Shown here: positions 22,431 through 30,324 of the stretch, one piece after another
Numbering within the stretch: the stretch's first letter is position 1
Layout of the letters: every line of letters starts with the position of its first letter
Made by a program: the position numbers and the translations under genes
Notes under the pieces: generated by a model
Database searches by the model: none
What the model was told of the DNA's origin: nothing
The model's input: only the letters and a program-made list of their open reading frames with translations
Virus record (IMG/VR): IMGVR_UViG_3300049596_001374
Span: 1 to 31,109 of that record
From: a virus
Reading direction: 5' to 3' (one strand)
Length of the DNA stretch: 31,109 nucleotides

Positions 22431-23990
22431 TTATTTCAGAGTAGTATATTCACCATTTATAAAATTAATGTGCTGTGCTTTTGAGTCTTCATGGATAATT
22501 ACATGTGATTGTAACCACCCACTAGCACCAATATTGTATCCTACTCTTAATGTAGTTGATGTTCCTACTGCCAGTGCACCATCCTTTCTTCCAGGAGAGT
22601 GATAGTGGCCTACTACAATTTTACGATTTAATCTTCTAAATTGCTGTAGCGAACCTCTACTTCCATTTGAGCCAATATCTCCATGTTGACCTAATTCCCA
22701 TCCATTAACAATATAACTATCGCTTCTACCTAATGTTATAAAGTGCGGGTATTTATTATTTATTACCCATGGAATTATACCATCTGGTGCCTCTCCACTA
22801 AGTATAGCAGATGAAAATTGCATATACTCTAGAGAATTTTTAGGAGTTACTGTTTTTCTCCAATCAGTATTCTTTAACCATCGATCAATAAAATCATCGT
22901 GATTACTTCGAACAATAACCGTATTATAATCTTCAAATTCAGATAAACCTTTTAATAATTCATCAATTTCTTTTTTAAGAGAATTGGTTCCATCGATCTC
23001 CTTTTGATATTGTAAAAAAGGATCTTTCTCTTCATGATGACTAATTGATTTTCCATCAAATACATCATGTAAGATTACATGGTCTGGTCGAATATCTTTC
23101 ATCAATTCTAGAGTTTTATTAACTACTCTTTTATCATGGTGACCATAATGAAGATCTCCCCAAACAATTGCGGATACTTTATTAATTCGATCTACTCCAC
23201 CATCTTTTATTCTATAAAAAAGATCTGTAAAATTTCCATCATCCGTTGCAGTAACATTTCGCATAAAGAAGATCTCATTATTCTTGATTTCAACTATTGT
23301 GAATCCTAAAGTATGATGGAATTCTCCTTTTTTACCAGATTTAGAATCAGTATAATTTGTAACGGTGCACGCACCAGTAGTAACCATCATCTTAGGAGCA
23401 TTTCCTTCGAGTACAGGTATTGTTTCTAATTGTACTTTAGGCGATCCGAATATACATGAATTAATTCCACTTAATCCTTCTAAACCAGTCATTGGATTTA
23501 CAGCGGTTGACTGTATTTTTACATCTGACATAATTGAAACGTATTTATGAATATCGTGACGATTTGCATCCAAATATTCTAATATTTCATTTGCCCAAGA
23601 CTCTTCGTATTCTTGATTAGCTGACCATACACTTGTTGGATTTCTATATCTTCCTGCAATCACATGGATATCAGCATTAATAAAATCTGAGTATGCTTTT
23701 ATATTTTCTAAGAATGGTTTATGTACAGGTGTATTATTTTGTGCCCAAGTAACAATAAATCTTTTTGATTTTTTATTAAATTCTTTTTCTTGGGCTATCT
23801 TGAATTGAGGCGATTCCTCAATTACTTTACTAGTTAATCCTAGTTTAGTGATCCATTTTTCAATCGTTCTACTTGAACATTCAAATTTTTCAGCAAGTGA
23901 ACTTATTCGATTATCCCATGAAAGTTCTTTGTTATTATAAGTTTCACTAATGAATTGCTTATCGGTTTCCGTTAATTCGTTAAACCTCAT
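22431..23990 (-). CDS. HTH + metallophosphoesterase, phage T5 A1-like
   Basis: 519 residues. Residues about 25-52 form a helix-turn-helix (RISSLAEKFECSSRTIEKWI). A central region of unclear type follows, then a calcineurin-like metallophosphoesterase at 273-470. Its motifs are GDLHYGHH (278-285; D279, H281), HDVFDG (308-313), SNHDD (362-366, the GNHD-type motif), QHGDIG (435-440) and GHYHSPG (461-467). Architecture and motifs resemble the A1 protein of phage T5, a first-step-transfer protein needed for host DNA breakdown and take-over. In this window it sits between nucleic-acid enzymes and tail genes. Nuclease activity is a reasonable inference; DNA or protein phosphatase activity is the alternative. 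Confidence 0.82.
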   Translation of the reverse strand: MRFNELTETDKQFISETYNNKELSWDNRISSLAEKFECSSRTIEKWITKLGLTSKVIEESPQFKIAQEKEFNKKSKRFIVTWAQNNTPVHKPFLENIKAYSDFINADIHVIAGRYRNPTSVWSANQEYEESWANEILEYLDANRHDIHKYVSIMSDVKIQSTAVNPMTGLEGLSGINSCIFGSPKVQLETIPVLEGNAPKMMVTTGACTVTNYTDSKSGKKGEFHHTLGFTIVEIKNNEIFFMRNVTATDDGNFTDLFYRIKDGGVDRINKVSAIVWGDLHYGHHDKRVVNKTLELMKDIRPDHVILHDVFDGKSISHHEEKDPFLQYQKEIDGTNSLKKEIDELLKGLSEFEDYNTVIVRSNHDDFIDRWLKNTDWRKTVTPKNSLEYMQFSSAILSGEAPDGIIPWVINNKYPHFITLGRSDSYIVNGWELGQHGDIGSNGSRGSLQQFRRLNRKIVVGHYHSPGRKDGALAVGTSTTLRVGYNIGASGWLQSHVIIHEDSKAQHINFINGEYTTLK

Positions 23991-24035
23991 ATGTCTTAAA
24001 GTTTTGTATATTATATTGAATAAACATTTGAAGTT

Positions 24036-25913
24036 TTAAATAATATCTTCTTCTTCATTTTTAATTAAGTCAGACTCGATAATTCTAGCATCCATATGTG
24101 CTTCATTAAGTTGCATAATCTTTCCAAGTTCTTTTTGTAAATTAAAGAAATTTGATGATACTGACTGTGGAGTAGCTTTTTCGAAATCTTTATAATCTGA
24201 ATTTTTAATCATATCAATAAGTTCTTCAGATTTTGCAAAGCTTGGCAATTCAACTAATTTAAATTCTTTTGATATTCTTAATGGAATATCTCTCTTTTTA
24301 ATATAGTCAAGTTGTATTGCATAATCTTTAAGTCGGCGATCAGTTGTTCCCCATAAGATCGGTTCGTATTCTGGTCTTAGTACCTTAATAATTTCAGCAA
24401 GCTGCCCACTAGGGATGACCTTAGTATCTTCTATGACGTCTAAATATTCACTCTTTACTTTATTTAGCATAGTTACTGTAGTAGCCAATGAAAATGGTGA
24501 CTTTTTAGATTGTGAATCTCCTTTAACTGCAACAAAGATTGTTTTATGGCCATTCTTTTCTTTAAGAGACTTAGCTGCTTTAATGTGTCCCATTGATACT
24601 GGTTGAAATGTTCCAACTAGAATATTTACCTTTTTTGGTTCAACCGTTTCTTCTACTTTCTTAGCATGTTCAATTTCACTAAGCGGCATAAAATCTTTAG
24701 GTGATCCTATGAACTGACTAAAACTTGGAAATAATCCTTCGTATACAGCATCACCCATAATTAAATTTTTGATCTTTTGAACAATTAAATTCAATTGTGA
24801 TACTAATTCAGGTGTAAAGAATCCAGCACTAGATTTCTTTCTTACTTTTCTAAAGAAATTAAGTAAAATTTTGTATATTTCAACATGAGTATTGCTTTTT
24901 TGAATTGAGTTAACTACCTCTGGGTCTCTAACTAAATTCATATCTAAATCAAATTCAGGTCTTTTTAAATATTCAGGTATCTCTAATTCAAGTCCATCAT
25001 ATTTAGCTGAATACTCTTTTAGAAAATCTTTAAATATCTTATTAATTAGATCTATATATTTTTCATCAAATGTTCCAGTCTCATCAATCATATCTTTTAA
25101 TTGATCGATATCATACATTTCAAAATGATTCATTAGGTCAATTACAATTAACCATATATAATCTTGTGAATTATTAGTCTTTGGTTTATTTTCACCTATT
25201 TTTTGTTGAAATATCGGATCAACCATTTTAGCTAAGAATACTCCATCTTCTTCAGAATCTCCATAGAATCTAAAAATTATTGTATCTAATTCAGTTGCGC
25301 TAAACCCTTCTGCTTTTTCATCAGGGCAAAGTACAGAAATAATATATTTAGTAAATGAGGTAGTCTTAAATTTATCTTCAAGACTAGTTATATCTGAATA
25401 TACAAACTCAAGTATCTTACTCTTTTGTTCGTTATCTAGCTTTCCTTCAAAAAGAATAGGTGGTGCATCTACTTCTAAGAAATCTGCCCATCTAGTAAGC
25501 TCATCCTTTGTTTGTAGAGTTTCAACGACTTTTCCAGTATTGTCTAATCTGTGAATATAAGAAAGAATAAGACCATTTTTAGGTAAGTCAAGTCTTTTAA
25601 TTGATTTAGCATCACCTTTTGTAAAATATTCAAATCCAAAAAAGAAATTTGCAGGAATTCGCTGCTTCTTTTCATCTGATAAGTTATTAAAATGATCAAT
25701 TGCTAAATTATAGTATTTCATTAACACCTGATCAACATAAGTTATTTCACCAGATTTTTTAAAATATTTAAATTTATCATCACTAGATTTCTTTACTCCA
25801 AAGAAGGCTCCATCGATCTTTTCATTAATTATAACATAACTATTTAGTAGTCCATTCAAGAAAGACTCGCCCCTCTTTTCATAAACTTCTCTTAAATTGT
25901 TTATTCCTGCCAT
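24036..25913 (-). CDS. Ligase-like nucleotidyltransferase fused to NMNAT/cytidylyltransferase-like domain
   Basis: 625 residues with two nucleotidyl-transfer folds. Residues 25-240 carry ligase-type motifs: INEKIDGAFFGV (motif I, Lys32 as the expected AMP-accepting lysine), FFFGFEYF (motif III-like, E95), AEGF (motif IV-like, 201-204) and FLAKMVDPIF (motif V-like, K229). A helical linker of about 180 residues follows. Residues 428-600 form a Rossmann-type domain with ILVGTFQPVSMGHIKAAKSL, where HxGH reads S440-M-G-H443, and WGTTDRR (521-527). The end has QLNEA, a possible prohead-protease site. It may join or adenylylate RNA/DNA ends or make NAD-type cofactors. The ligase-like part resembles proteins of T4-type cyanophages that I recall as DUF6267. 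Sealing activity is unproven. Confidence 0.72.
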   Translation of the reverse strand: MAGINNLREVYEKRGESFLNGLLNSYVIINEKIDGAFFGVKKSSDDKFKYFKKSGEITYVDQVLMKYYNLAIDHFNNLSDEKKQRIPANFFFGFEYFTKGDAKSIKRLDLPKNGLILSYIHRLDNTGKVVETLQTKDELTRWADFLEVDAPPILFEGKLDNEQKSKILEFVYSDITSLEDKFKTTSFTKYIISVLCPDEKAEGFSATELDTIIFRFYGDSEEDGVFLAKMVDPIFQQKIGENKPKTNNSQDYIWLIVIDLMNHFEMYDIDQLKDMIDETGTFDEKYIDLINKIFKDFLKEYSAKYDGLELEIPEYLKRPEFDLDMNLVRDPEVVNSIQKSNTHVEIYKILLNFFRKVRKKSSAGFFTPELVSQLNLIVQKIKNLIMGDAVYEGLFPSFSQFIGSPKDFMPLSEIEHAKKVEETVEPKKVNILVGTFQPVSMGHIKAAKSLKEKNGHKTIFVAVKGDSQSKKSPFSLATTVTMLNKVKSEYLDVIEDTKVIPSGQLAEIIKVLRPEYEPILWGTTDRRLKDYAIQLDYIKKRDIPLRISKEFKLVELPSFAKSEELIDMIKNSDYKDFEKATPQSVSSNFFNLQKELGKIMQLNEAHMDARIIESDLIKNEEEDII

Positions 25914-25929
25914 TTTTATCTTTTTAGAT

Positions 25930-26493
25930 TTATCCTTCTATTGCTTTAGGTTCAGTTGATTCAGTAGATTGAGTAGGTTCAGATTTTTCAACAGACTCAA
26001 CCTCCTTAGCTTTAGCTTCTGGTGCATTCATTGCTTTTCTAATACTTGGAGCGTCGATGCTAATTGATATACTTCGTAAATTATCTGAATCTTCTGGATT
26101 TTCAGTAAAATATCCTATTACTTTCTTCAAATTTACATTATTTGCCTCTTCGCCAAATCCGCCAGCCGATTCTATTTTTTGTCTAAGAGTTGATGCTGCT
26201 TTCCAGCTTCCATTATAACTTATTGACCAACAATAGAATCTAACTTGTTCATTTTTACTATCGTAATAGTGTAAAATATCTTTGATTCGTTGGATTGCTC
26301 CATTTGCATCTCTATAAGTAGTTGCTCTACCTAAGTTATCTGAAGGTACTCCAAATCTTACTTGGTCAGAAAGAACTTCCATAAGTTCTTCGATTCTACT
26401 TATAATTTGATCCGCTTTATATCCTTTTAATGGATTAATGTCTTCTGACTCGTTGACAAACTGTGAATAGCTTAATGTATATTTGGATGTCAT
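25930..26493 (-). CDS. Hypothetical protein with N-terminal tag, 187 aa
   Basis: The N-terminus, TLSYSQFVNESED, has the short amphipathic aromatic pattern and V-N-E15/S16 junction expected of a head-targeting peptide cut by the prohead protease. A globular core follows (about 25-150), with a helical part DQIISRIEELMEVLSDQVRF and a beta part VRFYCWSISYNGSW. The C-terminal 40 residues are Ser/Glu/Lys/Pro-rich and flexible. It lies between the kinase and the ligase-like gene with its own late-promoter-like element, so it is probably made late and may be packaged. Function is unknown. Confidence 0.65.
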   Translation of the reverse strand: MTSKYTLSYSQFVNESEDINPLKGYKADQIISRIEELMEVLSDQVRFGVPSDNLGRATTYRDANGAIQRIKDILHYYDSKNEQVRFYCWSISYNGSWKAASTLRQKIESAGGFGEEANNVNLKKVIGYFTENPEDSDNLRSISISIDAPSIRKAMNAPEAKAKEVESVEKSEPTQSTESTEPKAIEG

Positions 26494-26503
26494 CCTAAAA
26501 TAT

Positions 26504-26516
26504 TTTTTATTATTTA
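26504..26516 (-). promoter_or_regulatory. Candidate late promoter for 187-aa gene
   Basis: Exact minus-strand TAAATAATAAAAA, 23 bases before the ATG at 26493 and directly abutting the stop codon of the kinase gene (26517). It could drive the 187-aa gene and the ligase-like fusion. Confidence 0.45.
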
Positions 26517-27125
26517 TTAAGAAATCATTGAGCTATTTATTAGATTGTTTAGCATTTGATTGAATTCTTCAATACTGTCATCATTAAATCTATTAGTCAT
26601 TCTCGTAAATTCATTATTTCGAGTAGAATCATTGATCTCATTTTTAAATTCTGAAAAGATTCTTTCAAATAATTCTTTCTCAGCATCTGCATTTTCGAAA
26701 TTACTAAAATAGTCTTTTTCACGTTTTACTATTTCAATCTTATCTGCACGATCAATATACACAACTTTACTATTTTGGTAAAGATCACTAGTTAAAATCT
26801 TTTGAAACTCGTTAAGTAGTCTAAACTGATCCATGCGTTCTCTGTAGATTGACCATACATATGCTGAAAAAATACATCTATCAAATATTAAAATTTGATC
26901 CTTTAATAAAGATTGATTTAACTCAAGGATAGTCATTACATTTGCAATACTAAAATAGTGTACTCCTGGACCAGTATCCTGATCTCTCATTCCAAGTTCA
27001 TCAATATATTTTGCAAATTGAAATTTATAATAGTGAACCTTTGGATTAGTATTTTGCTCAAGGAATTTCTCAATCAAATGAGTTTTTCCACTATGTCGAT
27101 GACCTTCTATAATAATTAATGGCAT
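26517..27125 (-). CDS. P-loop kinase (thymidylate kinase-like)
   Basis: 202 residues. It begins with a strand and Walker A, IIIEGHRHSGKTH (G8 to T15), then a FDRCIFSAYVW segment (D82, R83) in the place of the DR(Y/F)..S motif that binds the nucleotide acceptor in thymidylate and deoxynucleoside kinases. A helical lid region with REKDYF (residues about 144-149) follows. It most likely phosphorylates a nucleoside monophosphate. Because it is flanked by a HAD phosphatase-like protein (one base away) and a ligase-like protein, a polynucleotide 5'-kinase role is an alternative. The sequence alone does not settle the acceptor. Confidence 0.75.
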   Translation of the reverse strand: MPLIIIEGHRHSGKTHLIEKFLEQNTNPKVHYYKFQFAKYIDELGMRDQDTGPGVHYFSIANVMTILELNQSLLKDQILIFDRCIFSAYVWSIYRERMDQFRLLNEFQKILTSDLYQNSKVVYIDRADKIEIVKREKDYFSNFENADAEKELFERIFSEFKNEINDSTRNNEFTRMTNRFNDDSIEEFNQMLNNLINSSMIS

Positions 27126-27126
27126 A

Positions 27127-27693
27127 CTAAATTAATGTTATTCGTTTTTTATTACTTAATTGAATATCTCCTATCTTAAATACTCTTGCTTTATCAACAA
27201 TCCAATATTCTACATCAATATTATACACAAGACTATTAAAATATTGTTGATACTTAAATATTTGATCTATTGAATCTTCAAAAATTTTAATTTTATTAAT
27301 TGACTTAGGGTCATATACGAAAGTCAATAAGTATTCTACCACATCTGATTTATCACTGACTCTTCCTAAAAAATAAGTTTCATCAAACTTTACTCCTTTT
27401 CTTGATAGTAAATCAATTACTGTTTTCTTTAATTTATCAACCCTATGGGTAATTAGGACGTGTGCACAATCAAGATCAGCATTTGCTTCTTCCCATTCTC
27501 TAAATACTGGTTCAATTAATTGGATATTATTTAACTTATCACATAACGATAATGGATTATCATAAAATGAATATACATCATCAAAATGTACTCCAGGATT
27601 CTTATCCTCGATTAGATGTTTAGTAGTATAGCTTGGAACCCTTAATAAGGTCTCATCAAGATCAAAAATGTAAAGTTCTTTTATTTTTTGCAT
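27127..27693 (-). CDS. HAD-superfamily phosphatase-like protein (RNA-repair SAK type)
   Basis: 188 residues with all four HAD motifs: YIFDLDETLL (D11, D13, motif I), LITHR (T82, motif II), DKSD (K115, motif III) and IFEDS (E139, D140, motif IV). The cap is small and the arrangement, with FYDNPLSL after motif I, recalls the 'Swiss Army Knife RNA repair-like' HAD family. In T4 the polynucleotide kinase carries a HAD 3'-phosphatase beside its P-loop domain; here kinase and HAD are separate genes one base apart. Nucleotide or polynucleotide 3' phosphatase is the favoured role; a 5' nucleotidase is the alternative. It is the first gene of the long minus-strand block. Confidence 0.78.
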   Translation of the reverse strand: MQKIKELYIFDLDETLLRVPSYTTKHLIEDKNPGVHFDDVYSFYDNPLSLCDKLNNIQLIEPVFREWEEANADLDCAHVLITHRVDKLKKTVIDLLSRKGVKFDETYFLGRVSDKSDVVEYLLTFVYDPKSINKIKIFEDSIDQIFKYQQYFNSLVYNIDVEYWIVDKARVFKIGDIQLSNKKRITLI

Positions 27694-27711
27694 AACACTA
27701 TATTTTATTGA

Positions 27712-27724
27712 TAAATAATAAAAA
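27712..27724 (+). promoter_or_regulatory. Candidate late promoter for 163-aa gene
   Basis: Exact plus-strand TAAATAATAAAAA in the divergent gap between the HAD gene and the 163-aa gene, 28 bases before the ATG at 27740. An AAAGG ribosome-site sequence immediately precedes that ATG. Confidence 0.45.
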
Positions 27725-27739
27725 GTTTTACTCCAAAGG

Positions 27740-28231
27740 ATGTTAAAGTATATCAGATTGTACGAAGATTATAGCCACGATATTAAGACTCAAACTAGCG
27801 AAACTGGCCACACTTGGTCAGAAATCAGGGATGCAGTTCAGACTAGGATACCATTTACTGTAATTGTCTTTAAAAATAAAGATAGTTATACTGAAGCTCT
27901 GGATTCATTCTTTACTGAGTACGATTATATTAAACAAACTGCATTTTTAAGTCATGATGGAAAATTAATAGATTATCCATCAATTTTCATTATTCTTGAT
28001 GATGACATTAAGTTTAAAGATAAGATACCACAAATTTTTGAGAAATTTAAAATTAAGACCCTTATTCTAGGAAAACAGGGAGAAGAATATTCTGATTACT
28101 ACTTTGATGATGGTTCATCTTCAACTCTAGGTAATGAAGTAGTCTCTTCAAATGATATTACTGATATGCAAAATGATGAACATTTTAAGATAGGCTCAAC
28201 TTATTATAAATTCATTGATTTTTCTGACTAA
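27740..28231 (+). CDS. Hypothetical protein with N-terminal tag, 163 aa
   Basis: Acidic alpha/beta protein. The N-terminus MLKYIRLYEDYSHD is an aromatic amphipathic stretch with L-Y-E9/D10, similar to tags on virion-packaged proteins of T4-type phages. Alternating strands and helices follow: PFTVIVFKNKDSY, SIFIILDDDIKF, KTLILGKQGEEYSDYYFDDG. No catalytic motif was recognised. It opens the plus-strand block that continues with UvsY and UvsW and has its own candidate late promoter. Function is unknown. Confidence 0.68.
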   Translation: MLKYIRLYEDYSHDIKTQTSETGHTWSEIRDAVQTRIPFTVIVFKNKDSYTEALDSFFTEYDYIKQTAFLSHDGKLIDYPSIFIILDDDIKFKDKIPQIFEKFKIKTLILGKQGEEYSDYYFDDGSSSTLGNEVVSSNDITDMQNDEHFKIGSTYYKFIDFSD

Positions 28232-28279
28232 ACCTGCTCTTCATCTAAAGTATAAGTTTTTAGATAAAAATATTTTATT

Positions 28280-28714
28280 ATGAACGAAGAGACTAAAATT
28301 AAAATTACAAAGAAATTTCAAGACCGTCGTGCTGAAGTATCTAATGAGATTTATGAAAACATTGAAAAGCTTTCAAATCTCAAGACATTAAAGGACGCTC
28401 AAGTAAATATGTTATCCCTACGTCAACGTATATTAGAGGATAATCATACTCTATTTGAACATATTACGACTCTTCGTAAAAAATACAGAGATGATCGATC
28501 GCTTGAAATGGAGAATCTTTCTAGAAATTTACAAATTAGATATCAAGCAAATGAAAAAACAGTTGTTTTAGATGGCCGAACTTCAAATATTAGAGAATCG
28601 CTAGAGATTTTTGAAAATCAAGTTGCATTCTTTACTGAATCAATCAAAACAATTGATAATATTATTTTTGGAATAAAAACTAGAATTGATATTGAAAAAT
28701 CAATAGGCCTATAA
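28280..28714 (+). CDS. uvsY: UvsY-like recombination mediator
   Basis: 144 residues, close to T4 UvsY (137), and almost entirely helical. The shared features are a basic central region (TTLRKKYRDDRSLEMENLSRN, about 68-88), a Lys/Asp stretch (EKTVVLDGR) and a C-terminal helical bundle containing QVAFFTESIKTIDNIIFGIK. T4 UvsY loads the UvsX recombinase onto gp32-coated single strands. The UvsW helicase gene follows 15 bases downstream; uvsW and uvsY are neighbours in T4 too, which supports the call. Sequence identity is low by eye, so the assignment leans on length, helical pattern and context. Confidence 0.6.
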   Translation: MNEETKIKITKKFQDRRAEVSNEIYENIEKLSNLKTLKDAQVNMLSLRQRILEDNHTLFEHITTLRKKYRDDRSLEMENLSRNLQIRYQANEKTVVLDGRTSNIRESLEIFENQVAFFTESIKTIDNIIFGIKTRIDIEKSIGL

Positions 28715-28729
28715 AAAAATGGAAGCCAT

Positions 28730-30304
28730 GTGCTAAAATTTAAAGTAACTGACGATAAAAAATTTATTAAACTCATAGATTTTACTCTAAACTATGAAAA
28801 AAAGAGTCTCACTAAGTTTTTTAAACGTAAATCTAGACAAGCTGCATTTAACGTTTTAGTTGATCGTGGAGTATGGGATGGTAATGATTCATTTATTACA
28901 AAGGATGGAAATATTGCAGTTGGCCTTTGGAAAGAGCTATATAATTTTTCAGAACATTCAGGCTATGATATTGAAATAGATGGTGCTGAGTCATTTGTAA
29001 ATAATTCATTAGGTAGAGAAAAATACTTAAAATATGTTGAATTATTATTAGATGGAATTGTTGATGAACGCGGACTTCCAATAATACCTCGAGATTATCA
29101 AATAGAAGGTGCATTTAGAGCAGTTAAATATAAATTTTGTACCCAAGAGCTTGCAACTTCTGCTGGTAAGACCCTAATCTTCTTTATCTATAATTCATTC
29201 CTAAGAGATGGTGGAAAAATTACTAAAGAGAAAAAATCTTTAATTATTGTTCCAAATATCTCATTAGTTGGACAAACTGCTGAAAAATTTGAAATGTATG
29301 CTCAACCAGGTAAAGAATGGAGTGTATGTACAATTGGCGGCAAAGATAAATTTACTCAAGAAAAATTTGATAATGCAGAAATAGTAATTTCTACTTACCA
29401 AAGTTTAATGAACCTTCCAGTTGAGATATTTAGGGCTTTTTCAATTGTTCAAGTGGATGAAGTACACAAATCTAAAGGCAATACTATTCGAGAAATTCTT
29501 CTCTCTTGTGTAAATTGGGAATATCGTCTTGGATTATCAGGTACCGTTAAATTAGATGAACAATATTCTGATTTCTTTAAAGTTCAAGAAAATGTTGGTC
29601 CATTAGTAATGGTATTATCAGCAAAGCACTTAATTGATAATGGATATTCTCCAAATATTAAAATAAAAATCGTTGGTCTTAAATACGATGAACAGGATCC
29701 TAAAATACAAAAATATTGGTATCTAAAGGAAAATGGTAAATCAATGTATAATAATGCAAAGGATTTTGGTCGTGATATGTTATCAATTGAGAAAGGAATA
29801 ATCTTTGAAAGTACTGAACGGCTTGATTTTATTAGTGACTTAACTAGAAAATTTGGAAAAAATGCACTGATCCTTTTTTCAGATGTTAAGAATGGATATG
29901 GTAAACTGATTCAATCAAAACTATTAGAATGGAATCCAAATACTTTTTATATTGATGGAGAGGTTGATTCAAAAGATAGGGATAGATTTAAAGATGTTCT
30001 TGAAGCACAAAATGATGTAATAATTGTTGCTAGTTTTGGAACATTTGCTACAGGATTAGATACTAAAAATCTACATCATATTATCTTAGCTGAATCAATT
30101 AAAGCTGAAGTAACTCTACGACAAGCGATTGGTAGAGGTATGCGTAAACTTGCTGAAAAAACAAAAGTACTTGTTTGGGATCTTGTTGATCAACTTGACG
30201 GGTATTCAATTAGGCATGCCAAAATTAGAAAAGGTATTTATAAAGAACAAAAATTTGAAATTTCTGAAAATACTATCGATCTAACAAAAAAGAGACCCTT
30301 ATAG
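28730..30304 (+). CDS. uvsW: UvsW-type DNA/RNA helicase
   Basis: 524 residues, near T4 UvsW (502). An N-terminal substrate-binding domain (about 1-110) precedes superfamily 2 motifs: RDYQ (121-124), Walker A ATSAGKT (142-148), the motif II box DEVH (243-246), motif III LSGT (269-272) and motif VI QAIGRGMR (465-472). UvsW reverses replication forks, promotes branch migration and removes R-loops, switching origin-dependent to recombination-dependent replication. The start is GTG at 28730; a TAA lies six codons upstream in frame and no ATG is available. The five-codon frame MEAMC from 28719 overlaps this start and might couple translation. Confidence 0.93.
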   Translation: MLKFKVTDDKKFIKLIDFTLNYEKKSLTKFFKRKSRQAAFNVLVDRGVWDGNDSFITKDGNIAVGLWKELYNFSEHSGYDIEIDGAESFVNNSLGREKYLKYVELLLDGIVDERGLPIIPRDYQIEGAFRAVKYKFCTQELATSAGKTLIFFIYNSFLRDGGKITKEKKSLIIVPNISLVGQTAEKFEMYAQPGKEWSVCTIGGKDKFTQEKFDNAEIVISTYQSLMNLPVEIFRAFSIVQVDEVHKSKGNTIREILLSCVNWEYRLGLSGTVKLDEQYSDFFKVQENVGPLVMVLSAKHLIDNGYSPNIKIKIVGLKYDEQDPKIQKYWYLKENGKSMYNNAKDFGRDMLSIEKGIIFESTERLDFISDLTRKFGKNALILFSDVKNGYGKLIQSKLLEWNPNTFYIDGEVDSKDRDRFKDVLEAQNDVIIVASFGTFATGLDTKNLHHIILAESIKAEVTLRQAIGRGMRKLAEKTKVLVWDLVDQLDGYSIRHAKIRKGIYKEQKFEISENTIDLTKKRPL

Positions 30305-30311
30305 GTCCCTT
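30286..30311 (-). terminator. Intrinsic terminator for minus-strand membrane-protein gene
   Basis: On the minus strand AAGGGACC pairs with GGTCTCTT (eight pairs, one G-U) around TATAAG, followed by T's. It lies 14 bases past the membrane-protein stop, within the 3' end of uvsW. On the plus strand the stem has an A-C mismatch and no T-run, so it should act mainly on minus-strand transcripts. Confidence 0.7.
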
Positions 30312-30324
30312 AAATATATCTAAC

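Noticed and set aside
24036-27693. Toxin-antitoxin or anti-phage defence island
   Set aside because: No toxin or known defence domain was recognised; the genes are enzyme-like, arranged with phage late-promoter elements and baseplate genes in one direction.
28719-28736. Five-codon frame MEAMC as a gene
   Set aside because: Too short to be a gene; noted only as possible translational coupling to the GTG start of uvsW.
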